Of a DNA stretch of 28,627 nucleotides, positions 21,628 to 28,572 are shown in pieces. The position numbers and the translations under genes were made by a program. Source of the DNA: Candidatus Shapirobacteria bacterium (GTDB lineage: Bacteria; Patescibacteriota; Microgenomatia; UBA12405); NCBI GenBank assembly GCA_009885205.1, contig VFLE01000193.1, positions 1 to 28,627 of the forward strand, read 5' to 3'. The notes beneath the pieces were generated by a model. It did not search any database. It saw only the letters and a program-made list of their open reading frames with translations, and was not told the DNA's origin. Positions within the stretch are counted from its first letter, which is position 1. Every line of letters starts with the position of its first letter.

Positions 21628-21746
21628 ACAAAAAAACAAATTCACAAGTTCCAGACAAGTTCCAAGTTTTAAAATCACAAATTACAAAGTTTTTGGAAAT
21701 TGTTTTTTGTTATTTGTTTGGAAATTGTAAATTTGTAATTTGGAAA
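21628..21746. repeat. Intergenic TTTGGAAATT-family repeat between pilB and pilT
   Basis: About 119 bp of ACAAGTTCCAGACAAGTTCC followed by TTTTTGGAAATTG and TTTGTTTGGAAATTGTAAATTTG units. The left and right halves are approximate inverse repeats. No gene is found. It could act as a partial terminator or a recombination site. Confidence 0.65.
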
Positions 21747-23471
21747 TTAATACTGAGCAACGCGAAGTACCTCTTCTAAAGTCGTCACTCCTTCTAAAAC
21801 TTTAACAAAACCGTCTTGTTTCATAGTTAACATCCCTTCATCCATCGCCTGTTTTTGGATAGCCGCAGCCGATGTTTTTTCCACTACCATTTTAGCAATT
21901 TTTTCAGAAATTGGCATCACCTCATAAATAGCAATTCGTCCTAAATATCCAGTACTATTACACTTATCACACCCATTAGGGTGGGGGAGTGTCATAGTTT
22001 TGCCATCTCGCTTCCACTTATCCGCAATCATGTCATAAATCGGCCCTAAAGTTTCTTTAATCACCGCCTCATTATCCGATTTTAATTCGTCACTAGTAAC
22101 ACAACTGGGGCATACTTTTCGCAACACCCGCTGAGCCACCACACAAGTCAAAGCCGAGGTTAGTAAAAATGGTTCCACTCCCATATCAATCATCCGTGGC
22201 GGGGCTCCTGAGGCATCATTGGTATGCAAAGTTGAAAAAACCAAATGGCCAGTTAAAGCCGCATTTATGGCCAATTCTGCTGTTTCCGTATCACGAATTT
22301 CTCCCACCATAATTACATTTGGGTCTTGACGCAAAAACGATCGTAGGGCCGAAGCAAAAGTTAAACCCGCTTGAACATTTACCTGGACTTGATTAACCCC
22401 CTTCATTTGATATTCCACTGGGTCTTCCACCGTCACTACATTTACTTTTGCAGTCGCTACTTTATCTAGTACTGAATACAAAGTTGTTGTTTTACCCGAA
22501 CCGGTAGGACCACAAACAATAATAATTCCATGAGGTCTTTCAATCGATTCAATTAAATTTTTGAGTGCCAAACCTCGCAGACCCAAATCAGGTAAAGACG
22601 GCACTTTTTGAGCTTTACGAAGTAACCGCATGACCACCTTTTCTCCATAAGATACTGGTAAAGTTGAAATACGCAAATCAACTTCCGTCCCATCGACCGA
22701 AATATTAAATCGGCCATCTTGGGGCATTCTTTTTTCATCAATTTTTAAATTTGCCAAAATTTTAACCCTCGACACCACTGCCTCCAACACATTACGAGGT
22801 AATACATATTTTTCCTGCAAAATACCATCAATTCTATACCTAATTCTCACATTTTCCTCCAATGGTTCAATGTGGATATCCGACGCTCGCGACTTAACCG
22901 CATATTCCAAAATTGTCGAGACTATCTTGGCAATTGGGGCTTCAGCCGAAACTTTTTGTCTTTTATCACCCTCGGTTTTAAAAGTATCAATTTTTTGCTC
23001 GTCTAGAGCCTTGGTTACCTCGGTGGTGATTCCTTTTTCTCTTTCATATTTTTCCCGGATAAATGACTCGATTTGTTTAACCTCGGCCATGGCTGTTTTT
23101 ATTTTTAGACCCGTCTTTTTTTCCAAAAACTCCACTGTTTCCAAGTCAAGGGGGTTACTCATCGCCACCCATAACGATTTATCCTTAGGATCCATCTGAT
23201 AGGGGACTACTTTATATTTTTCGGCCACACTTTGAGGCACCAAGGCCAAGGCCTCCGGAGCAAAACCAATTTCTGTCAAATCCACAAAAGGAACACGCAA
23301 AAATTCAGCCTTAACTTTGGCAAAATCCAAATCACTCAACAATCTTTTTTGCAAAATAATTTCTTCTTCTGACTGACCACTTTGCAGTCGTTCCAAATTT
23401 ATTTTTTCCGCCGCCTCTTGCGTCAAATAATTGTGAGCCACCAACACATCGACTAAATTTTTATAAACCAT
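21747..23471 (-). CDS. pilB: Pilus extension ATPase PilB (GspE family)
   Basis: The protein is 574 residues from the ATG at 23471. The N-terminal MshEN/GspE domain (about 1-140) has the repeated LVDVLVAHNYLTQEAAEKIN and DFAKVKAEFLRVPFVDLTEI pattern. The ATPase core has SRASDIHIEP, Walker A CGPTGSGKTTTLYSVL (about 320-335), VTVEDPVEYQM, Walker B IMVGEIRD, and GHLVFSTLHTND. A zinc site is formed by CPSC (454, 457) and CDKC (501, 504). An in-frame extension to 23525 would overlap the divergent gene, so I prefer the internal ATG. It powers pilus extension. Its promoter overlaps that of the divergent gene in a 17-bp palindrome. Confidence 0.92.
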   Translation of the reverse strand: MVYKNLVDVLVAHNYLTQEAAEKINLERLQSGQSEEEIILQKRLLSDLDFAKVKAEFLRVPFVDLTEIGFAPEALALVPQSVAEKYKVVPYQMDPKDKSLWVAMSNPLDLETVEFLEKKTGLKIKTAMAEVKQIESFIREKYEREKGITTEVTKALDEQKIDTFKTEGDKRQKVSAEAPIAKIVSTILEYAVKSRASDIHIEPLEENVRIRYRIDGILQEKYVLPRNVLEAVVSRVKILANLKIDEKRMPQDGRFNISVDGTEVDLRISTLPVSYGEKVVMRLLRKAQKVPSLPDLGLRGLALKNLIESIERPHGIIIVCGPTGSGKTTTLYSVLDKVATAKVNVVTVEDPVEYQMKGVNQVQVNVQAGLTFASALRSFLRQDPNVIMVGEIRDTETAELAINAALTGHLVFSTLHTNDASGAPPRMIDMGVEPFLLTSALTCVVAQRVLRKVCPSCVTSDELKSDNEAVIKETLGPIYDMIADKWKRDGKTMTLPHPNGCDKCNSTGYLGRIAIYEVMPISEKIAKMVVEKTSAAAIQKQAMDEGMLTMKQDGFVKVLEGVTTLEEVLRVAQY

Positions 23472-23473
23472 AC

Positions 23474-23496
23474 TATAATCATAGTAGACTACTATG
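23474..23496. promoter_or_regulatory. Overlapping divergent promoters and 17-bp palindrome between pilB and the delta-prime-like gene
   Basis: On the plus strand TATAAT (23474-23479) serves the gene at 23494. On the minus strand TACTAT (23481-23486) serves pilB, 9 nt from its ATG. Between 23480 and 23496 lies CATAGTAG-A-CTACTATG, a perfect inverted repeat of 8-bp arms that contains the -10 of one gene and the start codon of the other. It is a plausible operator for coordinated control. Confidence 0.6.
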
Positions 23497-24099
23497 ACCT
23501 TCCCTTCAACCCTTATTATTGGCACTGATTACATTTCTTTACTAGAATCTCTTGGTCATTCTGCTTTGCAGAACCCCGACTTATTGATAATCGACCAAGA
23601 TTATTCCATCGAAGCCATCAGAAAAATCAATCTTTTTTTACAAAAATTATCTTACAACCATAAAAATAAAGTAATTTTAATTAAAAATATCGAAAACCTA
23701 GATATCCTCCACCAAAATACACTTTTAAAAAATATCGAAGAACCAGGGCAAAACAACTATTTTATTTTAACTACCCAAAATCAATCCAAAATTATACCCA
23801 CCATCATTTCTCGATGTCATTTAATAATTCAAAAAAACACCTCTCCCATTATCCAAAATTCTCTATCGGTACCAACTGATATAAAATCTGCTCTAGAAAT
23901 TTCGTCTGCGATTGAAAAAAATAATATAAAAAATACTTTACTAAACGAATTAAATTATCTCCAGCAAGATTTAATTAAAAACCCCTCAACAAATTTATCC
24001 CAAAAGATCAACACATTACTCAAATCAATCGAATTTATTGATAGCAACCTCGACCCTAGGCTAGCTTTGGATTATTATCTCCTAAAATCTACGATCTAA
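23494..24099 (+). CDS. DNA polymerase III delta-prime-like protein lacking the P-loop
   Basis: This 201-residue protein matches the second half of the clamp-loader ATPase domain of HolB/delta-prime: VILIKNIENLDILHQNTLLK, NIEEPGQNNYFILTTQN and IIPTIISRCHLI correspond to the delta-prime strand 'HNALLK.LEEP...fiLtt....llpTI.SRC', including the SRC arginine-finger motif. It lacks the Walker A and the zinc-binding Cys, and is about 60 percent of the normal length. Delta-prime proteins also have a nonfunctional ATP site, so a reduced structural subunit of the clamp loader is possible. It is divergent from pilB. The start codon lies within the palindrome at 23480-23496. Confidence 0.72.
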   Translation: MTFPSTLIIGTDYISLLESLGHSALQNPDLLIIDQDYSIEAIRKINLFLQKLSYNHKNKVILIKNIENLDILHQNTLLKNIEEPGQNNYFILTTQNQSKIIPTIISRCHLIIQKNTSPIIQNSLSVPTDIKSALEISSAIEKNNIKNTLLNELNYLQQDLIKNPSTNLSQKINTLLKSIEFIDSNLDPRLALDYYLLKSTI

Positions 24100-24163
24100 A
24101 TCCTACGATCGATAATCCAATTCCCAGATTTCCGCATTTTCCCCTCATTGACTTTTAAAAATT

Positions 24164-24172
24164 TGCTATAAT
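24164..24172 (+). promoter_or_regulatory. Extended -10 promoter of the fic gene
   Basis: TGCTATAAT (TGnTATAAT), an extended -10 box, ends 8 nt before the ATG at 24181. A TTGACT at 24148 is only 13 bp upstream, too close to act as -35. The expected start site is at or within a few bases of the ATG. Confidence 0.65.
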
Positions 24173-24180
24173 AGGCCAAG

Positions 24181-25311
24181 ATGTTTTCACCGCTGTTTAC
24201 CATCAATAATAAAATACTCAAAAACATAGGCGCCATCGAGGCCGCCAAGGCCATCATTGACGAGGCCCCGCTTATCCCGGCTTACGAAAAACAATTTCAA
24301 CAAGAAGCTATTATTCGCACCGTTCATTTTGGTACCCGCATCGAAGGTAACGACCTAACCTACCAAGAAGTTGCCAAATTAGTCGAAGGTCGCGATATTA
24401 CTGGTACCGCCCGCGATATTCAAGAAGTCATTAATTATCGCAATGTTATGAGTTATTTAGAGGAACTTTGGGCATTATATGATGCTAACATGCCCCTACC
24501 CGAGGAAAAATTTGACCCGTCAGTTGACCCCAAAAATCGTCACTTTTTTTACTCGGAAACTATCATCAAAAAAATTCATGCCCTAACTACTTACAAGGTT
24601 ATTGAAGCCACCCAAACTGGTCAATATCGTCGTCAACAAGTTGTTCTCAAAAACACTCGCACCGGTGAAGTTGCCCACCGACCCCCTCCCGCCATCGAAG
24701 TTCCTTATTTAATGCAAGATTACATCGAATGGCTCAATAGCCCGGAATCACAAGATTTTCACCCGGCTATTAAAAGTGCTATTACCCACTATATATTAAT
24801 TGCTATCCATCCCTTTATCGAAGGCAATGGCCGTAGTGCCCGGGCTTTTGCCGTTCTGCCACTTTATGCCCAAGGTTACGATATTCGTCGTCTATTTTCC
24901 CTCGAAGAATATTTCGACCGTAACGCCGAAGTTTATTACAATATTATCCAGTCCACCCACGAGCTAAACTCTGATTTATTTTTACGCGATTTAACCAACT
25001 GGATTGAATATTTTAGCGAGGCCCTTGCTATCGAATTAACCCGAGTTAAGGACAAAGTTCAAACTCTGTCTCGCGACCTTAAATTTAAACAACGGCTAGG
25101 TGGCCACCAAGTTCACTTGACCGAAAGACAAATAAAATTAGTCGAATTTATGCAACAATTTGGTGGTCTACGCATGCCCGATGCCAAATCACTTTTACCC
25201 ATGGTTTCCGACGACACTATTTGGCGTGATCTCAAAAAACTAATTGATGATAAGGTTGTTGTCAAACGAGGTTCCACCAAAGGCGCCTACTACTCCCTAG
25301 CCACGGTATAA
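24181..25311 (+). CDS. Fic-domain protein with C-terminal winged-helix (likely AMPylator)
   Basis: This 376-residue Fic protein transfers a phosphate-containing group, usually AMP, to target-protein hydroxyls. The Fic motif HPFIEGNGRSAR (about 210-221) is complete with catalytic His210. Residues 49-57 (HFGTRIEGN) match the inhibitory-helix motif (S/T)xxxE(G/N) loosely: Glu55 and Gly56 are present, but the Thr is one residue closer than expected. Residues 318-376 (LTERQIKLVEFMQQFGGLRM...) form a winged-helix DNA-binding domain with a final KRGSTKGAYYSL wing. The target is unknown. Its extended -10 box sits 8 nt upstream of the ATG, and its stop overlaps the ligA -10 box. Confidence 0.87.
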   Translation: MFSPLFTINNKILKNIGAIEAAKAIIDEAPLIPAYEKQFQQEAIIRTVHFGTRIEGNDLTYQEVAKLVEGRDITGTARDIQEVINYRNVMSYLEELWALYDANMPLPEEKFDPSVDPKNRHFFYSETIIKKIHALTTYKVIEATQTGQYRRQQVVLKNTRTGEVAHRPPPAIEVPYLMQDYIEWLNSPESQDFHPAIKSAITHYILIAIHPFIEGNGRSARAFAVLPLYAQGYDIRRLFSLEEYFDRNAEVYYNIIQSTHELNSDLFLRDLTNWIEYFSEALAIELTRVKDKVQTLSRDLKFKQRLGGHQVHLTERQIKLVEFMQQFGGLRMPDAKSLLPMVSDDTIWRDLKKLIDDKVVVKRGSTKGAYYSLATV

Positions 25312-25312
25312 T
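25307..25312 (+). promoter_or_regulatory. -10 box for ligA (leaderless position), overlapping the fic stop codon
   Basis: TATAAT ends 6 nt before the ligA ATG. The fic TAA (25309-25311) lies inside the box. Confidence 0.6.
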
Positions 25313-25318
25313 TATTTC

Positions 25319-27283
25319 ATGCTGACTTTAGATAAAATTAATCTTCAAACTACTAGTCCCGAGCAAATAGGGGAGTTGTTAATCGAGGCCAAAAAGGCCT
25401 ACTACACCGGTGGCAAACCAATCATGGACGACCACACCTATGATACTTTAGAGGAAATCTTGCGTCAAAAACTACCTAATCATCGGATTTTTTCCAAAGT
25501 TGGTAATCCAAACTTTGACACTGGTTTTGACAAAAAACACCACTCCATGCCCATGGGTTCGCAAAACAAAGTTACTAACATTAAAGACTTAATTCATTAT
25601 TTTGAATTAAAAAAAATCTCCCCCTCCTTGTCAAAGGAGGGGGTTGGGGGGTGGATTTTACAACCAAAATGTGACGGAATTTCAGTTGAAATTGAATATA
25701 AAGACGGTAAATTAGTCGATGCTATCACCCGCGGTGACGGCGAAATTGGTGATGTCATCACCCAAAATGTGGTTAAGATGAAAAATTTTGTAAATAATCC
25801 AAAAGAATTCACCGGCTCAGTTCGTTGTGAAATCATGGTGACTAAAGAAGATTTTAAAAAATTACCTCCCGAATATTCCAATCCCCGCAATGCCGCCTCA
25901 GGAATTAGTCAAAGATTAGATTCCAAATTTTGCGAGTATTGTTCGTTATACGCAGTCGATTTATTTACAGGTAGAGACGTGATTAATCACGTCTCTACCA
26001 AAAAATTAGACATTTCTACTGAACAACAAAAAATCGATTTATTAACCAATCTTGGTTTCACCCCCGTGCAATCTTTTTTATGCCAAAATTTTGACGACAT
26101 CGAAAAAATCTATCAAGAATTTTTAACTCAAAAAAGATTGGATTATCCTTTTGAAATCGACGGTCTGGTAATAAAAATTAATGATAATAAATTAGCCCAA
26201 TCTCTAGGTATTAAAAATAATCGGCCCCAATATCAAATTGCCTACAAATTTCCTGCCAGTACCAACACTTCCACTATTTTAAATATCGACTGGCAAGTCG
26301 GTCCCATGGGGGCCATTACTCCAGTGGCTCAAATTGACCCCATCGAATTATCTGGCGCTATTATTACTTTTGTCTCCCTTGCCAATCACGATTTAATTAT
26401 TCAAAAAAATATTAACGTCGGTGACATCATCGAAGTTACTCGTCGTGGTGATGTCATCCCCCATATCGAAAAAGTCATTACCAAAGTAAGTGACGGCCAC
26501 ACGACCATCCCCGCCACCTGTCCTTCTTGCAGTACTATCTTAATTAAAGAATCAAAATTACTTCGTTGCCCCAATACTAAAAATTGTTTATCCCAAATTA
26601 TCGGTTCTCTCAATCTTTTTTGTCATACTTTAGACATTTTAGGTCTGTCCGACAAAACTATCCAAAAACTTTACGACGCTAAAAAAATTATCACTCCTGG
26701 CGATTTCTATAAATTAAAAATCGACGATATTGCCCCACTTGACAATCTCGGCGAAAAATCAGCCAAAAATATTATTAATCAAATCCAAAACAAAAAAAAG
26801 CTAACCCTCAAACAGGTTTTCGACTCATCCATCATTCCCAATTTCTCCGGTGCTCGGATTCAACAACTAATTACCGAGGGTTATGACACTCCCGAAAAAT
26901 TATTAAATTTAAATTTAGACAATATAATCAAAATCAAAGGCTTTCAAACCACTCTGGCTCAAAAAATAATTGACGGTATTAATTTACGGAGAGATTGGAT
27001 CGAATCGATATTATCTCAAGTATCCATTGTAGAGACGTCATTAATGACGTCTCTACAAAAATTAAACAATAAAACATTTTGTATTACAGGTAAATTAAAA
27101 CAACCTCGTCAAAAATTAATTGACATAATCGAATTCCACGGTGGCAAATTTCTTTCCTCCGTCACCAGCAATACCAATTATCTTATTTGCAACGAGAAAT
27201 CTGACTCCGATAAATATAAATCTGCCTTAAAATTAAATGTGCCCATCATTACCGAAAAAGACTTTGGCGCTCTCATCTCCTGA
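25319..27283 (+). CDS. ligA: NAD+-dependent DNA ligase LigA with three translated repeat inserts
   Basis: This 654-residue ligase is required for joining Okazaki fragments. It has domain Ia (YYTGGKPIMDDHTYDTLEEI), the adenylation motif KCDGISVEIEY with catalytic Lys117 (KCDG replaces KxDG with x = Leu or Ile), RGDGEIGDVITQN, a conserved NPRNAASGISQR, an OB-fold, a four-Cys zinc finger (CPSC, CPNTKNC), helix-hairpin-helix motifs and a C-terminal BRCT domain (KTFCITGKLKQPRQK to the end). Three inserts have no ligase counterpart: SPSLSKEGVGG at about 101-111, just N-terminal to the catalytic Lys; GRDVINHVST at about 218-227; and VETSLMTSLQ before BRCT. Each is translated from a palindromic repeat and keeps the frame. 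Confidence 0.92.
   Translation: MLTLDKINLQTTSPEQIGELLIEAKKAYYTGGKPIMDDHTYDTLEEILRQKLPNHRIFSKVGNPNFDTGFDKKHHSMPMGSQNKVTNIKDLIHYFELKKISPSLSKEGVGGWILQPKCDGISVEIEYKDGKLVDAITRGDGEIGDVITQNVVKMKNFVNNPKEFTGSVRCEIMVTKEDFKKLPPEYSNPRNAASGISQRLDSKFCEYCSLYAVDLFTGRDVINHVSTKKLDISTEQQKIDLLTNLGFTPVQSFLCQNFDDIEKIYQEFLTQKRLDYPFEIDGLVIKINDNKLAQSLGIKNNRPQYQIAYKFPASTNTSTILNIDWQVGPMGAITPVAQIDPIELSGAIITFVSLANHDLIIQKNINVGDIIEVTRRGDVIPHIEKVITKVSDGHTTIPATCPSCSTILIKESKLLRCPNTKNCLSQIIGSLNLFCHTLDILGLSDKTIQKLYDAKKIITPGDFYKLKIDDIAPLDNLGEKSAKNIINQIQNKKKLTLKQVFDSSIIPNFSGARIQQLITEGYDTPEKLLNLNLDNIIKIKGFQTTLAQKIIDGINLRRDWIESILSQVSIVETSLMTSLQKLNNKTFCITGKLKQPRQKLIDIIEFHGGKFLSSVTSNTNYLICNEKSDSDKYKSALKLNVPIITEKDFGALIS
25617..25655. 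repeat. C/G-rich hairpin repeat inside ligA near the catalytic Lys
   Basis: CCCCCTCCTT (25620-25629) and AAGGAGGGGG (25634-25643) form a 10-bp stem with a 4-nt loop, followed by a GTTGGGGGGTGG tail. I recall similar CTCCTTG...AAGGAGG repeats scattered in other bacterial genomes. In ligA it is translated as SPSLSKEGVGGW. Confidence 0.8.
25970..25999. repeat. 30-bp perfect palindrome (GTAGAGACGT family), copy 1, in ligA
   Basis: GGTAGAGACGTGATT followed by its exact reverse complement. It is in frame and translated as GRDVINHVST. It shares its outer arm GTAGAGACGT with copy 2 at 27027-27058, while the centres differ. Confidence 0.92.
27027..27058. repeat. 32-bp perfect palindrome (GTAGAGACGT family), copy 2, in ligA
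   Basis: TTGTAGAGACGTCATT followed by its exact reverse complement. It is translated in frame as the segment VETSLMTSLQ just before the BRCT domain. The reading frame through the element differs from copy 1, so different peptides result from the same arm. Confidence 0.92.
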
Positions 27284-27356
27284 CTGCTAGTTACTATATC
27301 AAAATAAATTAAACCTATCTTTAGGATATATTTATATATCAATCTATATCATGGTA

Positions 27357-27362
27357 TATAAT
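27357..27362 (+). promoter_or_regulatory. -10 box for pth (leaderless position)
   Basis: TATAAT ends 5 nt before the ATG at 27368, without an SD. The 84-bp gap after ligA holds this box and AT-rich sequence resembling parts of the region after pth. Confidence 0.6.
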
Positions 27363-27367
27363 GAATC

Positions 27368-27838
27368 ATGAAACTTTTTGTCGGCCTAGGTAACCCAGGA
27401 AAACTTTACCTTAATACTCGTCACAATGTTGGCCACCAAATAATCGATATTTTAAAAACCAAAGATTTACTTCATGCCAAATTTGAAACCAATACTGGAT
27501 TCATGAACGAAGCTGGTTTATCAGTCCAAAAAGTTATCAACTTTTACAAAGTTGATTTAAAAGATTTTTATTTAATCCATGACGACCTTGATATCCCAAT
27601 AGGGGAGTTTAAGGTCCAGTTTGACCGCGGTCCCGCCGGTCACCATGGCGTCGAGTCGGTCATTGCCCATCTTGGCAGTCAATCTTTCACTCGTATTCGG
27701 GTTGGTGTCGGCAAACCAACTAATAATATCCCAATAGAAGACTATGTCCTCCAAAAATTCTCCGTAAACGAAAAAAAACTCCTGTCTCCAGTCATCACCG
27801 ACATCATTACACTAGTGAACAAAATAGTAGAACAATAA
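27368..27838 (+). CDS. pth: Peptidyl-tRNA hydrolase (short form)
   Basis: This 156-residue enzyme recycles peptidyl-tRNA by cleaving the ester bond. It has the N-terminal FVGLGNPGKLYLNTRHNVGH with the catalytic His at RHN, TGFMNEAG for the FMN motif, LIHDDLDIPIGEFKV with the conserved Asp, and RGPAGHHGVESVIAHLG. All key residues are present. It is about 35-40 residues shorter than E. coli Pth, mainly because the segment between VGHQIIDILKTKDL and FMN is very short. A reduced form is expected in a minimal genome. It starts 84 bp after ligA with its own TATAAT 5 nt upstream. A gene-free stretch follows. Confidence 0.9.
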   Translation: MKLFVGLGNPGKLYLNTRHNVGHQIIDILKTKDLLHAKFETNTGFMNEAGLSVQKVINFYKVDLKDFYLIHDDLDIPIGEFKVQFDRGPAGHHGVESVIAHLGSQSFTRIRVGVGKPTNNIPIEDYVLQKFSVNEKKLLSPVITDIITLVNKIVEQ

Positions 27839-28498
27839 TATCTATCTATATATAGGATACAAATTTATATAGTAAATAATTAGTTATCAAATACAAAATA
27901 AAATATTTATATAAAATATATAGGACTGTATATCTAAGAAAATATTCCTAATCAAAAACGACTACATATGATTGTCAAAGATATACTTCGATAGTTTGTT
28001 GGTCATAAATAAATATATCAAAACATATCACATAGATATAAACCGCATACAGAGTGAATCTCCGTACGGATATTATATATATCAAACTACATCATATGCT
28101 TTCTAAACCAAAAACTTATATAAACTATATTTTTAGCTTATTTTATCTTTTAAACAAAACCACCACCGATTCTTTATAAAATTTCATAAAAAATAGTCTC
28201 TTAATTTATCAACTTTCACCAAGAATTTATAAAAATAAAATCTGTCAAAACTAATAATATGTCAGTACTAAAATATGACAACTAAATCAATAAGCCGTTT
28301 AGTACCAAACAATCATCTCAACAAACTTTTCCAAATCTCATTAGCAAAAAAATATCTCGAGTGCTAATGGATGTATCAAATTAAATAAAACCAATCTTTA
28401 GCCAATCCTTTTATATAATTTTATATCTATAGATATCAATATCTATCAAAGTCACCTAATTTTAGAAACTCTTGGTAAGATATATTTATTAATAATTT
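27839..28498. other. 660-bp AT-rich gene-free region with degenerate internal repeats
   Basis: I see no open frame with recognisable content. Diffuse similarity links this region with the gap before pth: AAATAAATTAAACCTATCTTTAG (27303 area) resembles ATTAAATAAAACCAATCTTTAG (28378 area), and a GGATATATTTATATATCAAT-type stretch before pth resembles GGATATTATATATATCAAAC (28068 area). It contains a CIRCE-like element at 28341-28367. It may be decayed coding DNA or a regulatory spacer. Confidence 0.5.
28341..28367. promoter_or_regulatory. CIRCE-like (HrcA operator) element
   Basis: The CIRCE consensus is TTAGCACTC-N9-GAGTGCTAA. Here the left arm is TTAGCAAAA (6 of 9), the spacer is exactly 9, and the right arm GAGTGCTAA is perfect (9 of 9). 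The HrcA heat-shock repressor would bind it. No heat-shock gene is seen within the window; the tRNA starts 131 nt downstream. Confidence 0.6.
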
Positions 28499-28572
28499 GG
28501 GCTCGTAGTTAAACGGTATAACATATCATTCGCATTGATATATTAGGGGTTCAATTCCCCTCGAGTCCACCA
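28499..28572 (+). tRNA. tRNA-Ala (anticodon CGC)
   Basis: The cloverleaf folds fully. The acceptor GGGCTCG pairs with CGAGTCC, and the G3-U70 wobble pair is the hallmark of alanyl-tRNA synthetase recognition. The D arm is GTTA/TAAC, the anticodon stem TATCA/TGATA has loop TTCGCAT with anticodon CGC (28531-28533), and the T arm is AGGGG/CCCCT with loop TTCAATT. The discriminator is A and the CCA end is encoded. It would read GCG codons. The variable loop is only 4 nt. Confidence 0.93.

Noticed and set aside
23472..23525. Longer PilB start at 23525
   Set aside because: It would run through the palindrome and overlap the divergent gene; GspE homology begins at the internal ATG at 23471.
24148..24172. 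TTGACT/TATAAT as a standard -35/-10 promoter for fic
   Set aside because: The spacer is only 13 bp; an extended -10 (TGCTATAAT) explains the promoter better.
25970..27058. Rho-independent terminators from the ligA palindromes
   Set aside because: They have no loop or following T-run, and lie well inside one uninterrupted coding frame.
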